Assembly (NCBI RefSeq): GCF_019061365.1
Contig: NZ_JAHPPD010000017.1
Location: 1-37,100 of the forward strand
DNA from: Lentilactobacillus dabitei
Lineage (GTDB): Bacteria; Bacillota; Bacilli; Lactobacillales; Lactobacillaceae
Direction: 5' to 3'
Length of the DNA: 37,100 bases
The notes under the pieces are model-generated. The model was not told where the DNA came from. It did not search any database and was given only the letters and a program-made list of their open reading frames with translations. The translations under genes and the position numbers were made by a program. Positions 22,558-32,400 of the stretch are shown here, in pieces; positions within the stretch are counted from its first letter, which is position 1; the number at the start of each line of letters is the position of its first letter.

Positions 22558-22606
22558 AGGGTCTCCAAACTGAAATTCAGGTTCTGAATTTCAATTTGGA
22601 GACCCT
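22558..22606 (+). repeat. Long stem-loop between convergent thiN and rpmB
   Basis: AGGGTCTCCAAA (22558-22569) pairs with TTTGGAGACCCT (22595-22606). After one mismatch, TGAAATTCAG (22571-22580) pairs with CTGAATTTCA (22584-22593) around loop GTT. That is 22 pairs with one mismatch. No U-run follows on the plus strand; on the minus strand TTTAAATATT follows. It probably serves as a bidirectional terminator for the convergent genes. The rest of 22527-22680 is non-coding. Confidence 0.75.
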
Positions 22607-22680
22607 CTAGTTAATTGCTTGTTCCATCGGCTTATCTCACGCCACAAAAAAAGACCGACTACTAATCGATCCGTTGAGTA

Positions 22681-22866
22681 TTATACTCGTGTTACTTTAC
22701 CTGATTTAAGAGTTCGAGCAGAAATCCATACTTTCTTTGGCTTTCCGTCAACTAAGATCCGAACTTTTTGCAAGTTTGGCTTCCAGCTACGACGACTTGA
22801 GTTCAAAGCGTGTGAGCGCTTGTTGCCAAAATGAGTACGCTTGCCATTAATAAAATCTTTAGCCAT
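22681..22866 (-). CDS. rpmB: 50S ribosomal protein L28
   Basis: L28 is a small large-subunit protein. The 61-residue reading [20 protein letters not shown] is the Firmicutes form, and the central [15 protein letters not shown] is conserved. No zinc-binding cysteines are present, so this is the cysteine-free type. The ATG (22866) follows AAGGGAGAT on the minus strand; the TTG three codons upstream is too close to it. It is divergent from the Asp23-family gene at 23089, the same arrangement as rpmB and yloU in Bacillus. Confidence 0.96.
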   Translation of the reverse strand: MAKDFINGKRTHFGNKRSHALNSSRRSWKPNLQKVRILVDGKPKKVWISARTLKSGKVTRV

Positions 22867-22973
22867 GGGTAACAAATCTCCCTTCTTTGCAATTTTAGTG
22901 TTTCTTTCTGATTCATTACACTAGAACAATTTATCATATCTACCCCGACATTGCAATACTTTTCTTTCAAGTA

Positions 22974-22979
22974 ATTATA
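22974..22979 (-). promoter_or_regulatory. Candidate -10 box of rpmB
   Basis: The minus strand reads TATAAT at 22979-22974, about 105 bases before the rpmB start. No good -35 box is seen at 16-18 bases. Another near match, TATGAT (22938-22933), lies closer. Either could be the promoter. Confidence 0.35.
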
Positions 22980-23029
22980 CTTGACAGGGACACTCAAGCT
23001 AGTTAAGTTTACTTTGGTTTTTGGCCTGA

Positions 23030-23057
23030 TTGTGGTAATATTAACTATCGTTATAGG
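23030..23057 (+). promoter_or_regulatory. Candidate promoter of the yloU-fakA-recG-plsX operon
   Basis: TTGTGG (23030-23035) and TATAGG (23052-23057) are separated by 16 bases, upstream of AAGGAGG. Both boxes are moderate. A perfect TTGACA at 22981-22986 has no good -10 partner. A promoter is expected in this divergent gap. Confidence 0.3.
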
Positions 23058-23088
23058 TAATAGATTAAAATCAAGGAGGCTGCAGTTT

Positions 23089-23451
23089 ATGGCCGTCAAA
23101 ATTAAAACTAAGTTCGGAACAGTTGACATTGATAATGATGTCATTGCTAATGTTGTGGGTGGCGCCGCAACCGATAATTATGGCGTTGTTGGAATGGCCA
23201 GCCGTAATCAACTGCGAGACAACGTGAATGTTATTTTGAACCGCGAAAATTATTTCAAAGGCGTTGAAGTTAAGCAGCACGATAATGATATCATCATTAA
23301 CGTCTATATTATTGTGGCGTATGGCAACAAAATTTCTGAAATTTCTAAAAATGTTCAATCAAAAGTTAAGTACAATCTGCAGAGCATGCTTGGAGTAACT
23401 GCAAATTCGGTCAATGTAATTGTCCAGGGCGTTCAGGTACTAAACGACTAA
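23089..23451 (+). CDS. Asp23/Gls24 family protein, YloU type
   Basis: This 120-residue protein is a compact Asp23/Gls24 domain: FGTVDIDNDVIANVVGGAATDNYGVVGMAS, a central EVKQHDNDIIINVYIIVAYG, and the final SVNVIVQGVQV. YloU-type proteins precede the fakA-like gene in many Firmicutes; their function is not clear. The ATG at 23089 is chosen because CAAGGAGG lies nine bases upstream. An upstream extension would add a hydrophobic segment but has no ribosome binding site and overlaps the promoter region. It differs from the YqhY-type protein at 2500, which carries an acidic tail. Confidence 0.9.
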   Translation: MAVKIKTKFGTVDIDNDVIANVVGGAATDNYGVVGMASRNQLRDNVNVILNRENYFKGVEVKQHDNDIIINVYIIVAYGNKISEISKNVQSKVKYNLQSMLGVTANSVNVIVQGVQVLND

Positions 23452-23485
23452 TTGATTACTGATATTGACCAAGGAGGACAAGTAG

Positions 23486-25198
23486 TTGAAAGTAGCAAAA
23501 ATTACCAATACCGAATTTACGGCAATGGTTCAAGCAGCAGCAAACAAATTAAATAAAAATTCTGAATTCATTAATTCTTTAAACGTTTTTCCAGTTCCTG
23601 ATGGTGATACCGGCACAAATATGAGTCTATCGATGGCAAGCGGTTACAAATATGTCAATAAAGACGTCAAAACTAACGTCGGTGATCTTGCCGGCGCACT
23701 TGCCAAGGGCCTGTTAATGGGTGCCCGGGGAAACTCTGGGGTTATTTTATCGCAGATCTTCAGAGGATTCCAAAAGTCAACCGAGGGTAAAGAAACTTTA
23801 AGTGCTCAAGACCTTTCTGATGCATTTATTGTGGGGACAGAGACTGCCTATAAATCAGTTATGAAACCCACTGAAGGAACTATTTTGACGGTCGTTAGAA
23901 TGGCGGCTCAAGCTGGTAAAAAGAAGGCAGCCACGACTAATGACGTGGTTGCCGTAATGGACGCCATCTATGAAAGTTCAACTAAAGCGTTGGAAAAGAC
24001 ACCTGACCTGCTGCCCGTTTTAAAACAAGTTGGAGTGGTTGACTCAGGTGGTCAAGGATTGGTGTTTGTCTTGGAGGCGTTCGATGACGTGCTTAATGGC
24101 CGTAGTGAAGCTGAAAGCGGTGAACATCAACCCAATGATGCCGAGTTAAATCAAATGATTCATGCAGCCGATCAAAGTGTTCAAAGCAAGTTAAATCCAG
24201 AAGATATTGTGTATGGGTATTGTACCCAAATCATGGTTCGGATTGGTAAAGGTCGCGAAGTTGACCATAAGTTCGATTATCAGACTTTTTACGATTATCT
24301 CGCAAAATTGGGTGATTCACTCTTAGTGGTGAATGATGAAGATATTGTGAAGGTCCACGTCCACACTGAACATCCTGGCAAAGTCCTTGCTTGGGGTCAA
24401 GAATTCGGTGACTTGGCAACTGTAAAGGTCGATAATATGCGACTCCAACAGGAAACGATCATTGAGAATGATGCAGAAACTTCTGACAATGATGAATCCG
24501 CTGTTCAAAAAGCCGAAAGCTTGAATGGTGGTCAGCCACAATCCGATACCGCCGTGATTTCCGTATCGTCAGGAAAGGGGTTAAACACCCTGTTTAAGAG
24601 CCTTGGGGTTAATTATATTGTGAGTGGTGGCCAAACGATGAATCCCAGCACTGAGGATATTGTCAACGCAATTAATGAAACTCATGCAAAGAAAGCCATC
24701 GTGCTACCTAATAATAAAAATATTTTCTTAGCGGCTGAACAAGCGGCCAAAGTAGCAGATATTCCAACTGTGATCGTTCATTCCAAAACGATTTCTCAAG
24801 GGATTACCGCCATGCTTGGCTTCAATCCTGAAAGTTCACTCGATGAAAATCAAAAATCGATGGAAGACAATTTAAGTACAGTTAAATCCGGTCAAGTAAC
24901 GACTGCCATCCGGGATACTGAAATTAATGGTTTTTCGATTAAGAAGGATCAATTCATGGGAATTGTTGATGGCGATATTGTTACGACGGGTGACGATCTT
25001 GTCAAAACTGCTACTGACATGGTTGCCAAAATGCTCGATGATGACAGTGAGGCAATTACCGTCATTTGGGGTGATGGGGCTAATGAGTCCTTAGCAGATC
25101 AGGTTCAAACAGCCGTTTCCGAGATGGATGACGAGTTAGAAGTTGAGGTTCATGAAGGAGATCAACCGGTATATCCATTCTTGATTTCCGTTGAATAA
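23486..25198 (+). CDS. fakA: Fatty acid kinase catalytic subunit FakA (DhaL domain, YloV)
   Basis: FakA phosphorylates exogenous fatty acids presented by FakB proteins, giving acyl phosphate that PlsY and PlsX channel to phospholipid; plsX lies three genes downstream in the same run. The 570-residue protein has an N-terminal DhaL ATP-binding domain (about 1-200) with NVFPVPDGDTGTNM and ARGNSGVILSQIF, a middle domain, and a C-terminal DegV-like domain. The start is TTG at 23486, following AAGGAGGAC. No fakB is present in this window. Function is inferred from the family. Confidence 0.92.
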   Translation: MKVAKITNTEFTAMVQAAANKLNKNSEFINSLNVFPVPDGDTGTNMSLSMASGYKYVNKDVKTNVGDLAGALAKGLLMGARGNSGVILSQIFRGFQKSTEGKETLSAQDLSDAFIVGTETAYKSVMKPTEGTILTVVRMAAQAGKKKAATTNDVVAVMDAIYESSTKALEKTPDLLPVLKQVGVVDSGGQGLVFVLEAFDDVLNGRSEAESGEHQPNDAELNQMIHAADQSVQSKLNPEDIVYGYCTQIMVRIGKGREVDHKFDYQTFYDYLAKLGDSLLVVNDEDIVKVHVHTEHPGKVLAWGQEFGDLATVKVDNMRLQQETIIENDAETSDNDESAVQKAESLNGGQPQSDTAVISVSSGKGLNTLFKSLGVNYIVSGGQTMNPSTEDIVNAINETHAKKAIVLPNNKNIFLAAEQAAKVADIPTVIVHSKTISQGITAMLGFNPESSLDENQKSMEDNLSTVKSGQVTTAIRDTEINGFSIKKDQFMGIVDGDIVTTGDDLVKTATDMVAKMLDDDSEAITVIWGDGANESLADQVQTAVSEMDDELEVEVHEGDQPVYPFLISVE

Positions 25199-25207
25199 GT
25201 TCTTGTT

Positions 25208-25251
25208 AAAAGTTTGGTCGCCAATTGGCCAAGCTTTTATTTGTATTTTTT
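25208..25251 (+). terminator. Probable terminator between fakA and recG
   Basis: AAAAG (25208-25212) pairs with CTTTT (25234-25238), and TTTGG/CCAAG (25213-25217 with 25229-25233) continues the stem around an 11-base loop containing GCCAATTGGC. ATTTGTATTTTTT follows. The interrupted T-run suggests moderate efficiency, so recG and plsX may be partly read through. Confidence 0.6.
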
Positions 25252-25268
25252 GAAATGAGGGAAATAAA

Positions 25269-27299
25269 GTGAGCAGTCTAACCGATTCAGTCGCAGTATT
25301 AAAGGGAGTTGGCGAAAAACGGCTGACAGCTTTAAATAAGCTTGGCATTCATACAATTAACGACTTACTGACCTATTTTCCTCGTCGTTACGATGATCTG
25401 TCGCTCAAGGATTTGGGAACGGCCGTCGATGGTCAGAAAGTGACCGTTAAAGGACAAGTCATTACCACACCGACTTTGAACTTTTTTGGTCGCAAGAAAA
25501 GTCGGCTGAGCTTTCGGCTCAAAATTGATGGTAATATCTATAACGTCACTTTCTTCAACCAACCATGGCTAAAAAAACAACTTGAATTGGAAGCTGAAGT
25601 GATTATTTTTGGTACATTTAACCTGAATCATAACCAGATTCAGGGAATGAAAATTTTAAACGGTGACAAAAGCGATACCTATGATTCAATCTACCCGAGC
25701 AATAAAGAAGTTAAACAAAATACCATTAAGCAATTAATTCAACTGGCTTTCAAACAGTATGAAAATATTCTGGTGGATATCATTCCAACGTCTTTACGCC
25801 AAAAATATCGACTCGAAAGCTTTCACGATACGATCAAAAATATTCACTTTCCATCATCGCCGATCGCAGCCAAACGCGCTTTTCGAACGGCTAAGTTTAT
25901 GGAATTCTTTTTGTTTGCAATGAAAATTCAATTGTTAAAAGCGACTCATCGTCAACCAGACCCAAAGTCCAAGATCATTTATGATCCCAAGCTAATCAAA
26001 TCGTTCACTCAACAATTACCGTTCGCACTTACCCAATCGCAGCAAAAAGTTATGAATGAAATTTTAACCGATCTCAAAAATCCAATTGAAATGAACCGGC
26101 TGCTGCAAGGAGATGTTGGTAGTGGAAAAACGGTTGTCGCGGCGATTGCCATTCTAGCGGCGATCAGTTCAGGTCGTCAGGCGGCAATTATGGCCCCAAC
26201 AGAAATTTTGGCTGAACAGCATTCTAACAGTTTTGCTAAAATGTTCGCGGGCTTTGATGTCAATATTGCTCTCTTAACTGGCGCAACTTCAGCCCTGGCA
26301 AGACGGGCAATGCTACCAAGCATTCAATCTGGTGAAGTTAATCTGATCGTTGGCACCCATGCCTTGTTTCAGGATCAGGTGGATTATCATAATCTGGGAC
26401 TGGCTGTTATTGACGAGCAACATCGATTCGGTGTCAATCAGCGGCAGGCACTTCGTCAAAAGGGTACCAGCACAAATATGCTTGCAATGACGGCAACCCC
26501 GATTCCCCGAACGCTCGCGATCACAATGTATGGTGATATGGATGTGTCAGTAATCGACGAGTTACCCAAGGGAAGAAAGCCCATTAAAACAACTTGGATC
26601 ACTTCAGCGAAAACCGAATCCGCATTGAGGTTTGTCAAAAAACAACTCGAATCTGGAAGTCAGATTTATGTGGTCACGCCGTTGATTGAAGAATCCGAAG
26701 CCGTTGATATGAAAAATGCCCTGGCTATCTTTGAACGTTTCAAAGCTATTTTTGAACCCCAATTTACGGTCGGTTTGTTGCATGGGCGAATGTCCAATCA
26801 AGAAAAAGATGAGGCAATGACCGATTTTAAAGAAAATAAGTTTCAAGTATTGGTCGCCACAACCGTCATTGAAGTGGGAGTGGATGTTGCCAATGCCAAC
26901 ACTATGCTGATTTTTGACGCCGATCATTTTGGCTTGGCCCAACTTCATCAGTTGCGTGGCCGAGTTGGCCGAGGGGAAAAACAGTCTTACTGTATTTTGA
27001 TTGCCGATCCGCGAAATGAAATTGGTAAGAAGCGAATGAAAGCTGTTGCCAGCAGTACGGACGGTTTCTTTCTTTCCCAAAAAGACCTCGAACTTCGTGG
27101 CCAGGGAGATATCACTGGCCTCAAACAATCAGGGATGCCTGATTTTAAAGTAGCCGATCCAGTTGGTGACCTCAACATTTTGACGGTTGCCAACCAAGAG
27201 GCCCAAAGTATTACCGTGAATTCAGATTGGCAAAAAAAGCCAGAAAATGTACAATTAGCTAAGTATTTAAAATACACACAAACCATTACCACTGATTAA
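25269..27299 (+). CDS. recG: ATP-dependent DNA helicase RecG
   Basis: RecG remodels stalled replication forks and branched recombination intermediates. The 676-residue protein has an N-terminal wedge OB domain (about 1-160). Helicase motifs follow: GDVGSGKTVVAAIA (Walker A), APTEILAEQH, DEQHRFGVNQR (Walker B), MTATPIPRTLA, and RGRVGRGEKQSYC (motif VI). The TRG segment near the C-terminus is present. The GTG at 25269 follows GAGGGAAA. It sits between fakA and plsX, as in other lactobacilli. Confidence 0.96.
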   Translation: MSSLTDSVAVLKGVGEKRLTALNKLGIHTINDLLTYFPRRYDDLSLKDLGTAVDGQKVTVKGQVITTPTLNFFGRKKSRLSFRLKIDGNIYNVTFFNQPWLKKQLELEAEVIIFGTFNLNHNQIQGMKILNGDKSDTYDSIYPSNKEVKQNTIKQLIQLAFKQYENILVDIIPTSLRQKYRLESFHDTIKNIHFPSSPIAAKRAFRTAKFMEFFLFAMKIQLLKATHRQPDPKSKIIYDPKLIKSFTQQLPFALTQSQQKVMNEILTDLKNPIEMNRLLQGDVGSGKTVVAAIAILAAISSGRQAAIMAPTEILAEQHSNSFAKMFAGFDVNIALLTGATSALARRAMLPSIQSGEVNLIVGTHALFQDQVDYHNLGLAVIDEQHRFGVNQRQALRQKGTSTNMLAMTATPIPRTLAITMYGDMDVSVIDELPKGRKPIKTTWITSAKTESALRFVKKQLESGSQIYVVTPLIEESEAVDMKNALAIFERFKAIFEPQFTVGLLHGRMSNQEKDEAMTDFKENKFQVLVATTVIEVGVDVANANTMLIFDADHFGLAQLHQLRGRVGRGEKQSYCILIADPRNEIGKKRMKAVASSTDGFFLSQKDLELRGQGDITGLKQSGMPDFKVADPVGDLNILTVANQEAQSITVNSDWQKKPENVQLAKYLKYTQTITTD

Positions 27300-27310
27300 G
27301 GGGATAAAAA

Positions 27311-28354
27311 ATGAAAATCGCAGTTGACGCAATGGGCGGAGATTACGCCCCAAAAGAAATTGTCGAAGGAATTGAATTAGCTCGGGATGCTTATCCGGAC
27401 GTTGAATTCTTATTATTTGGTCAAACTGATCAAGTAAAAAAATATTTGAAGAATGACCACAACATTCAGCTTATCCAAGCAGATGAAGTGATTGAAATGG
27501 GCGACGAACCGGTTAAGGCCGTTCGAACCAAAAAACAGTCCAGCATCGTATTAGCAGCGACTGCCGTTAAAGAAGGAACCGCCGATGCATTCTTTTCTGC
27601 CGGGAATACCGGAGCCATTTTAGCAGCCGGCTTATTTATTGTCGGTCGAATTAAGGGCATTGATCGGCCTGGCTTAACAACCACCTTACCAGTGATTACC
27701 GGTAAGGATACCGGTAAATTTGTCATGATTGATGTTGGGGCCAACGCTGATACAAAAGTATTGAACATTTATCAGTATGCCTTGATGGGCAAGTATTATG
27801 CTCAAAATGTCCATAAAGTTACCAACCCACGAATTGGCTTATTGAATAATGGAACTGAAGCTGACAAAGGTGACATGAATCACCGCAAAGTGCATGACCT
27901 ATTAGCTGCTGATAAAGATTTAAACTTTATTGGTAATGTCGAATCCCGTGAACTTTTAAATGGTGCTGCCGATGTCGTTGTAACGGATGGTTTCACTGGT
28001 AATGCCGTCTTGAAGAGTATCGAAGGAACTGCTCTCTCGATGCTAAAACTGATCAAGGGCAGTATCATGAATGGCGGCGCAAAGTCCAAGTTTGGCGCCC
28101 TCATGTTAAAGAGTACCTTTGGCGAAATCGCCGATTCAATGGATTATTCTCAGTATGGCGGTGCGGTTTTGCTGGGCGTCAAGGCGCCAGTTGTTAAAAC
28201 CCATGGCAGTAGTAAAGCGCCAACGGTTAAAAATACCATCGGCCAAATCAGAGAAATTATTGATTCTCGTATGATTGCTGACTTAAACACCTATGTCACC
28301 GATCATGCTGAGGATTTAAAACAAATTAAAGATAGTATCAAAAGCAGTAAATAG
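27311..28354 (+). CDS. plsX: Phosphate acyltransferase PlsX
   Basis: PlsX interconverts acyl-ACP and acyl phosphate, supplying PlsY for phospholipid synthesis. The 347-residue protein begins with AVDAMGGDYAPKEIVEG and contains SAGNTGAILAAGLF and DVGANADTK. It is next to acpP, whose product is its substrate carrier, and in the same stretch as fakA. fapR, fabD and fabG, present around plsX in Bacillus, are absent. The ATG follows AAGGGGAT, 11 bases after recG ends. Confidence 0.96.
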   Translation: MKIAVDAMGGDYAPKEIVEGIELARDAYPDVEFLLFGQTDQVKKYLKNDHNIQLIQADEVIEMGDEPVKAVRTKKQSSIVLAATAVKEGTADAFFSAGNTGAILAAGLFIVGRIKGIDRPGLTTTLPVITGKDTGKFVMIDVGANADTKVLNIYQYALMGKYYAQNVHKVTNPRIGLLNNGTEADKGDMNHRKVHDLLAADKDLNFIGNVESRELLNGAADVVVTDGFTGNAVLKSIEGTALSMLKLIKGSIMNGGAKSKFGALMLKSTFGEIADSMDYSQYGGAVLLGVKAPVVKTHGSSKAPTVKNTIGQIREIIDSRMIADLNTYVTDHAEDLKQIKDSIKSSK

Positions 28355-28356
28355 TT

Positions 28357-28365
28357 TGATATAAT
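28357..28365 (+). promoter_or_regulatory. Extended -10 promoter of acpP
   Basis: TGATATAAT (28357-28365) is a perfect extended -10 element, just after the plsX stop and about 40 bases before the acpP start. The -35 region (GTATCA) is poor, as is common with extended -10 promoters. acpP would then be transcribed in addition to plsX readthrough. Confidence 0.55.
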
Positions 28366-28405
28366 AAGATTTAGTTAATCTATAAATTGAAATAGGTGGA
28401 TAGGA

Positions 28406-28648
28406 TTGGACAAACAAGAAGTTTTTAATAAAATTGCAGATTTAGTTGCCGATCAATTCGATGTCGATCGTGATAAAATCACTGGTTCTCTCAACTTCAA
28501 GCAGGATTTGGATGCCGATTCAATTGACTTTGTCGAATTTGTGTTAGACCTCGAAGATACTTTTAATGCAGAAATTTCTGACGAAGATGCTGAGAAGCTC
28601 AACACGATTGATGAAGCAGTTGATTTTGTCATGAAGAACCAAAAATAA
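28406..28648 (+). CDS. acpP: Acyl carrier protein
   Basis: ACP carries growing acyl chains on a 4'-phosphopantetheine arm made from coenzyme A. The 80-residue, acidic, four-helix protein has DADSIDFVEFVLDLED with Ser39 as the attachment site (DSI rather than the common DSL). It starts with TTG at 28406 behind AGGTGGATAGG. Its neighbours plsX and rnc are conventional. An independent promoter is likely because ACP is needed in large amounts. Some lactobacilli carry a second ACP in the fab cluster, so this copy may serve phospholipid synthesis. Confidence 0.95.
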   Translation: MDKQEVFNKIADLVADQFDVDRDKITGSLNFKQDLDADSIDFVEFVLDLEDTFNAEISDEDAEKLNTIDEAVDFVMKNQK

Positions 28649-28696
28649 CTGCATTTTTACGATAACGAACGATTCGTAGGCAAGCAACCGATAAGA

Positions 28697-28723
28697 TTGG
28701 AATTATTTCGACTGAGATATAAT
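28697..28723 (+). promoter_or_regulatory. Candidate promoter of rnc
   Basis: TTGGAA (28697-28702) and a perfect TATAAT (28718-28723) lie upstream of the rnc ribosome binding site, but the spacer is only 15 bases. Confidence 0.35.
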
Positions 28724-28767
28724 TTCAATTTTTTACTGTTTAATAAAATAAATTTGGAGGCAGCGGA

Positions 28768-29478
28768 TTGATAAAAGGCTTGAATGAAATGTTGAAAAAT
28801 GACTTCAATATTCATATTGATAATCAGGATTTGCTTGATGAGGCGTTTACTCAAGCATCTTATGTTAATGAGCATAAAGGCCAGAATCTAAAGTTTTATG
28901 AGCGCCTGGAATTCTTGGGCGACGCGGTGCTACAACTGATCGTATCTTCATATATCTTTAAGCGATATCCGAAGATGCCTCAAGGACGACTCACTCGTTT
29001 AAGAGCTGCCATGGTTAATGAAAAAAGCTTCAGTACTTTCGCTCGGGAGTGTAACTTTAACAAGTACATTCGCCTTGGGCGCGGGGAAGAAAAGGCTGGC
29101 GCTCGAGATCGTGACTCACTACTCTGTGATATCTTTGAATCATTTGTCGGTGCATTATATTTGGATCAGGGTCAGCCAACCGTGGAAAAATTTGTCCAGC
29201 AAGTCATTTTTCCCAAGTTGGATGAAGGGATGTTTGCAGAGTTCTTTGACCACAAGACAGAACTTCAAGAATTAGCCCAAGCAGAGGGGCCAGTCGACAT
29301 CGATTACGAATTGATCGATGAATTTGGTCCGGATAACGATCGCTCATTCAAAGTGAATGTTTCAATCGGTGGTAAATTATTTGGGGTTGGCGTGGGCCAT
29401 TCAAAAAAAGCAGCCGAACAACACGCAGCGCAGCAGGCGCTTACCCATTTTGACACCGAGGGCGATAATCTTGTTTAG
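28768..29478 (+). CDS. rnc: Ribonuclease III
   Basis: RNase III cleaves double-stranded RNA, including rRNA precursors and many mRNA hairpins. The 236-residue protein has the signature ERLEFLGDAVLQ with its catalytic acidic residues, CDIFESFVGALYLD with the second acidic site, and a C-terminal dsRNA-binding domain (about 158-230) ending GVGHSKKAAEQHAAQQAL. The TTG start follows GGAGG (28756-28760). Long stem-loops elsewhere in this window (11261, 22558) could be its targets, which is speculation. smc follows after 14 bases. Confidence 0.96.
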   Translation: MIKGLNEMLKNDFNIHIDNQDLLDEAFTQASYVNEHKGQNLKFYERLEFLGDAVLQLIVSSYIFKRYPKMPQGRLTRLRAAMVNEKSFSTFARECNFNKYIRLGRGEEKAGARDRDSLLCDIFESFVGALYLDQGQPTVEKFVQQVIFPKLDEGMFAEFFDHKTELQELAQAEGPVDIDYELIDEFGPDNDRSFKVNVSIGGKLFGVGVGHSKKAAEQHAAQQALTHFDTEGDNLV

Positions 29479-29492
29479 ATTGGAGAAACACA

Positions 29493-32400
29493 GTGCAACT
29501 TAAATCCATCGAAATTATTGGTTTTAAATCTTTTGCAGATAAAACCAGAATAGATTTCCCTGGTGGGATGACCGGAATTGTCGGCCCAAATGGAAGTGGC
29601 AAAAGTAACATAGCCGAGTCAATCCGTTGGGTAATGGGGGAACAGTCTGCCAAAAATCTACGGGGATCGAAAATGCCGGATGTGATTTTTTCCGGTTCAG
29701 CTGATCGCCGCTCTTTGGGTATGGCTTTCGTGACCCTAACGTTGGATAATTCCGATCGCTATATCAATACGCCACTTGATGATTTACAAATTTCCCGAAA
29801 GCTGTTCAGGAATGGCGACAGCTCTTACTTTATCAACGATAAGCAGTGTCGTTTAAGAGATATTACCGATTTGTTTATGGATACTGGGATTGGTCAAGGT
29901 TCACTTTCAATTATTTCTCAAGGGAATGTTGAAGAAATCTTTAATAGCAAACCAATTGAAAGGCGCTCGGTGATTGAAAATGTTGCTGGAGTTTATAAAT
30001 ATAAGCAACACAAGCAAACGGCTCAAAAAGAAATTGATGAAACAACTGATAATTTAAACCGAGTTGAAGACATCATCAATGAATTACAGGTTCGTCTTCA
30101 ACCGTTAGAAGAACAAAGCAGTTTGGCAACCGACTATTTGGATCAGAAAAAGCGGTTGGATACACTGTTAAAGCAACAATTGGTGTTGGCAACCACTCAG
30201 CTCCTTTCAGAAACTCAAGCTCTAAAAGCTTCATCAACTGCAAAGCAAGCCATTGTCACTAAATTAACCAAACAAGTTGCCGAGGGGAATCATCAACAAG
30301 ACTCTCTCAAACAGCAGGTAAATGATGGACGTAAACAGATTGACGATCTGAATGACCAGCTTTTAGAAACTGCTAAAAAAATTCAATCTCTAAAGAGTCA
30401 GCATCAATTAACCACGCAAGAAAAGAGTTTCAAGAATGCTGATTTAAACCGGATCACTGAACAGATTAAATTAACTCAAAACCAAATTGATGATTATCAA
30501 ATTAGGCTGTCCCAGTTCGCAGATCAACAACACCAACTTAAAGCAGACCTTAATGTCAATACTACCGAACTGACCAAGATCACGACCAGCCAACAACAAA
30601 ATAGTGTTGCGGCAATCGAGACTAAGATCGAGGCATTAAGAAATCAGTATGTCGATCTCCTTCAAGAACAGGCCAATATTAAGAATCAGGTTAACGATCA
30701 GGTTCATGACAACCAGCGGACCCATGAAAAAATTGTCGCGCAACAAGCCCGGATCGATCAAGCAGATAATGAAGTTAAAACACTTCAGGAACAATATGAA
30801 GCTTTGAAGTTGAAACTTGCTGGCAGTCATCATGAACTTGAAACAAATCAACAAAAATTAGCTGATTTAGAAAAAGTACTCGCTAAAAACAAGAAGATTG
30901 TCGACGATCATCAAGCTAACTGGTTAGCAGCCTTGAAAGTCGCTGAAGAAGCCAAGGCCAAGGCAACTTCACTGAGGCAGTTACATGATTCTTACCGCGG
31001 ATTTTACCGCGGCGTTTCAAATCTGCTTCGGCATAAAGATCAACTGAATGGCATTTTAGGCCCAGTTGCCGACTATTTGAAAGTTGATCCAAAATACGTT
31101 AAAGCGGTTAATACGGCATTGGGCAGCCAAGTACAGCATGTCATTGTTGAAGACAATCGATCGGCGGCCGCTGCAATTAAGTATTTAACTCAAGGCCGCC
31201 TGGGACGGGTCACACTGTTGCCAATCTCCACCATTTCTGCCCGTTCCCTCAACACGGAAATTGTGTCAGCTGCTAGGCAAGCCCAGGGCTACATCGGGAT
31301 TGCCTCTGAACTGGTTTCGATGCCTGATCAATTAAACCAGATTAAAGCGTTTCTTCTTGGCACAACTTTAATTGCGGATCAATTGGACCACGCAATTGAA
31401 ATGAGCCAATTGGTTCACCACCGAACCCGAATTGTCACGTTGGATGGTCAAGTTGTCAATGCTGGTGGTTCACTAACGGGTGGCGCTAATCGTGGGGATG
31501 ATCAAGGCGTCCTGATTCAGAAAACTGAATTAGAAGCACTAATCAAGTCCACAGCAGAAATGAGTCAAAAATTAGCGGAAAAAGAAACAATGCTTAACCA
31601 TGCCAAATCTGAGCTTCAAAAGATCATTGATTCCCATGAACGTGGTCGCCAAAACGTCTTTGAACTGAAACAAATTGATGAAAATCAAAATCAGCAGTTC
31701 AATAAGTTAGCCGAGGAATTAGCGAAAAAGCAACGGGCCGCAGAAACTTACAAATTAGCCTTGAAGAACCTCTCAAGCAGCTCTGAATCTGACACTCAAC
31801 CCGATTTAACTGCAAAGAATCAGTCCATTCAAACAGAACTTGATCAGATCAATCACCAGTTGACCCAGCAAAAAGATTGCCTGGCTCACGTTAAAGGACT
31901 CTCTGAGAAGTATTCAAAGGCCAAACAGGCAGTTCACGATCAGATCGTCGTGGCCAAACAAAAGATCCAACAAACTGAACGCTCCCAGAATGAGATTCAC
32001 GATCAAATCAAAGCGCATCAATCAACGTTACAGGAATTGCAGGACCAACGAGACCAACATATTGCCGAATTGGCTGAAACGGTTGATGCTGGTAAATTGA
32101 ATCATGAAATCAAGCAAGCCGTTCAATTACAAGTTGATCTTAACAAGCAATTGGCGATCAAAAAGCAACAGGTTGCCGATGACGATCAACAATTAGATCG
32201 TTTGGGTCAACGCATCCAGTCTGATCAGCTGAACCTTAATAACGCCAAGTATGAACTGCAAGAAGTCACAGTTAAATTACAAAAATCAACTCAAACCCTT
32301 CAAGCAAATTACAAACAGCTACAATCAAATTATGACATCGATCCCAAACAAATTGGCAATCTCAAGCTCGATGTTACGATTGAGCATGTTAATAATCAAA

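Noticed and set aside
22981-23088. In-frame upstream extension of the Asp23-family gene, starting TTG and adding a hydrophobic helix
   Set aside because: No ribosome binding site precedes it, the TTG is part of a TTGACA sequence, and AAGGAGG fits the start at 23089.
26604-27128. 174-codon minus-strand ORF inside recG
   Set aside because: Shadow of the recG helicase motifs, with no recognisable protein features.
28668-28682. ACGAA-CGA-TTCGT near acpP, which resembles a LexA box
   Set aside because: The spacing between half-sites is wrong for GAAC-N4-GTTC, and it lies downstream of acpP without a matching promoter.
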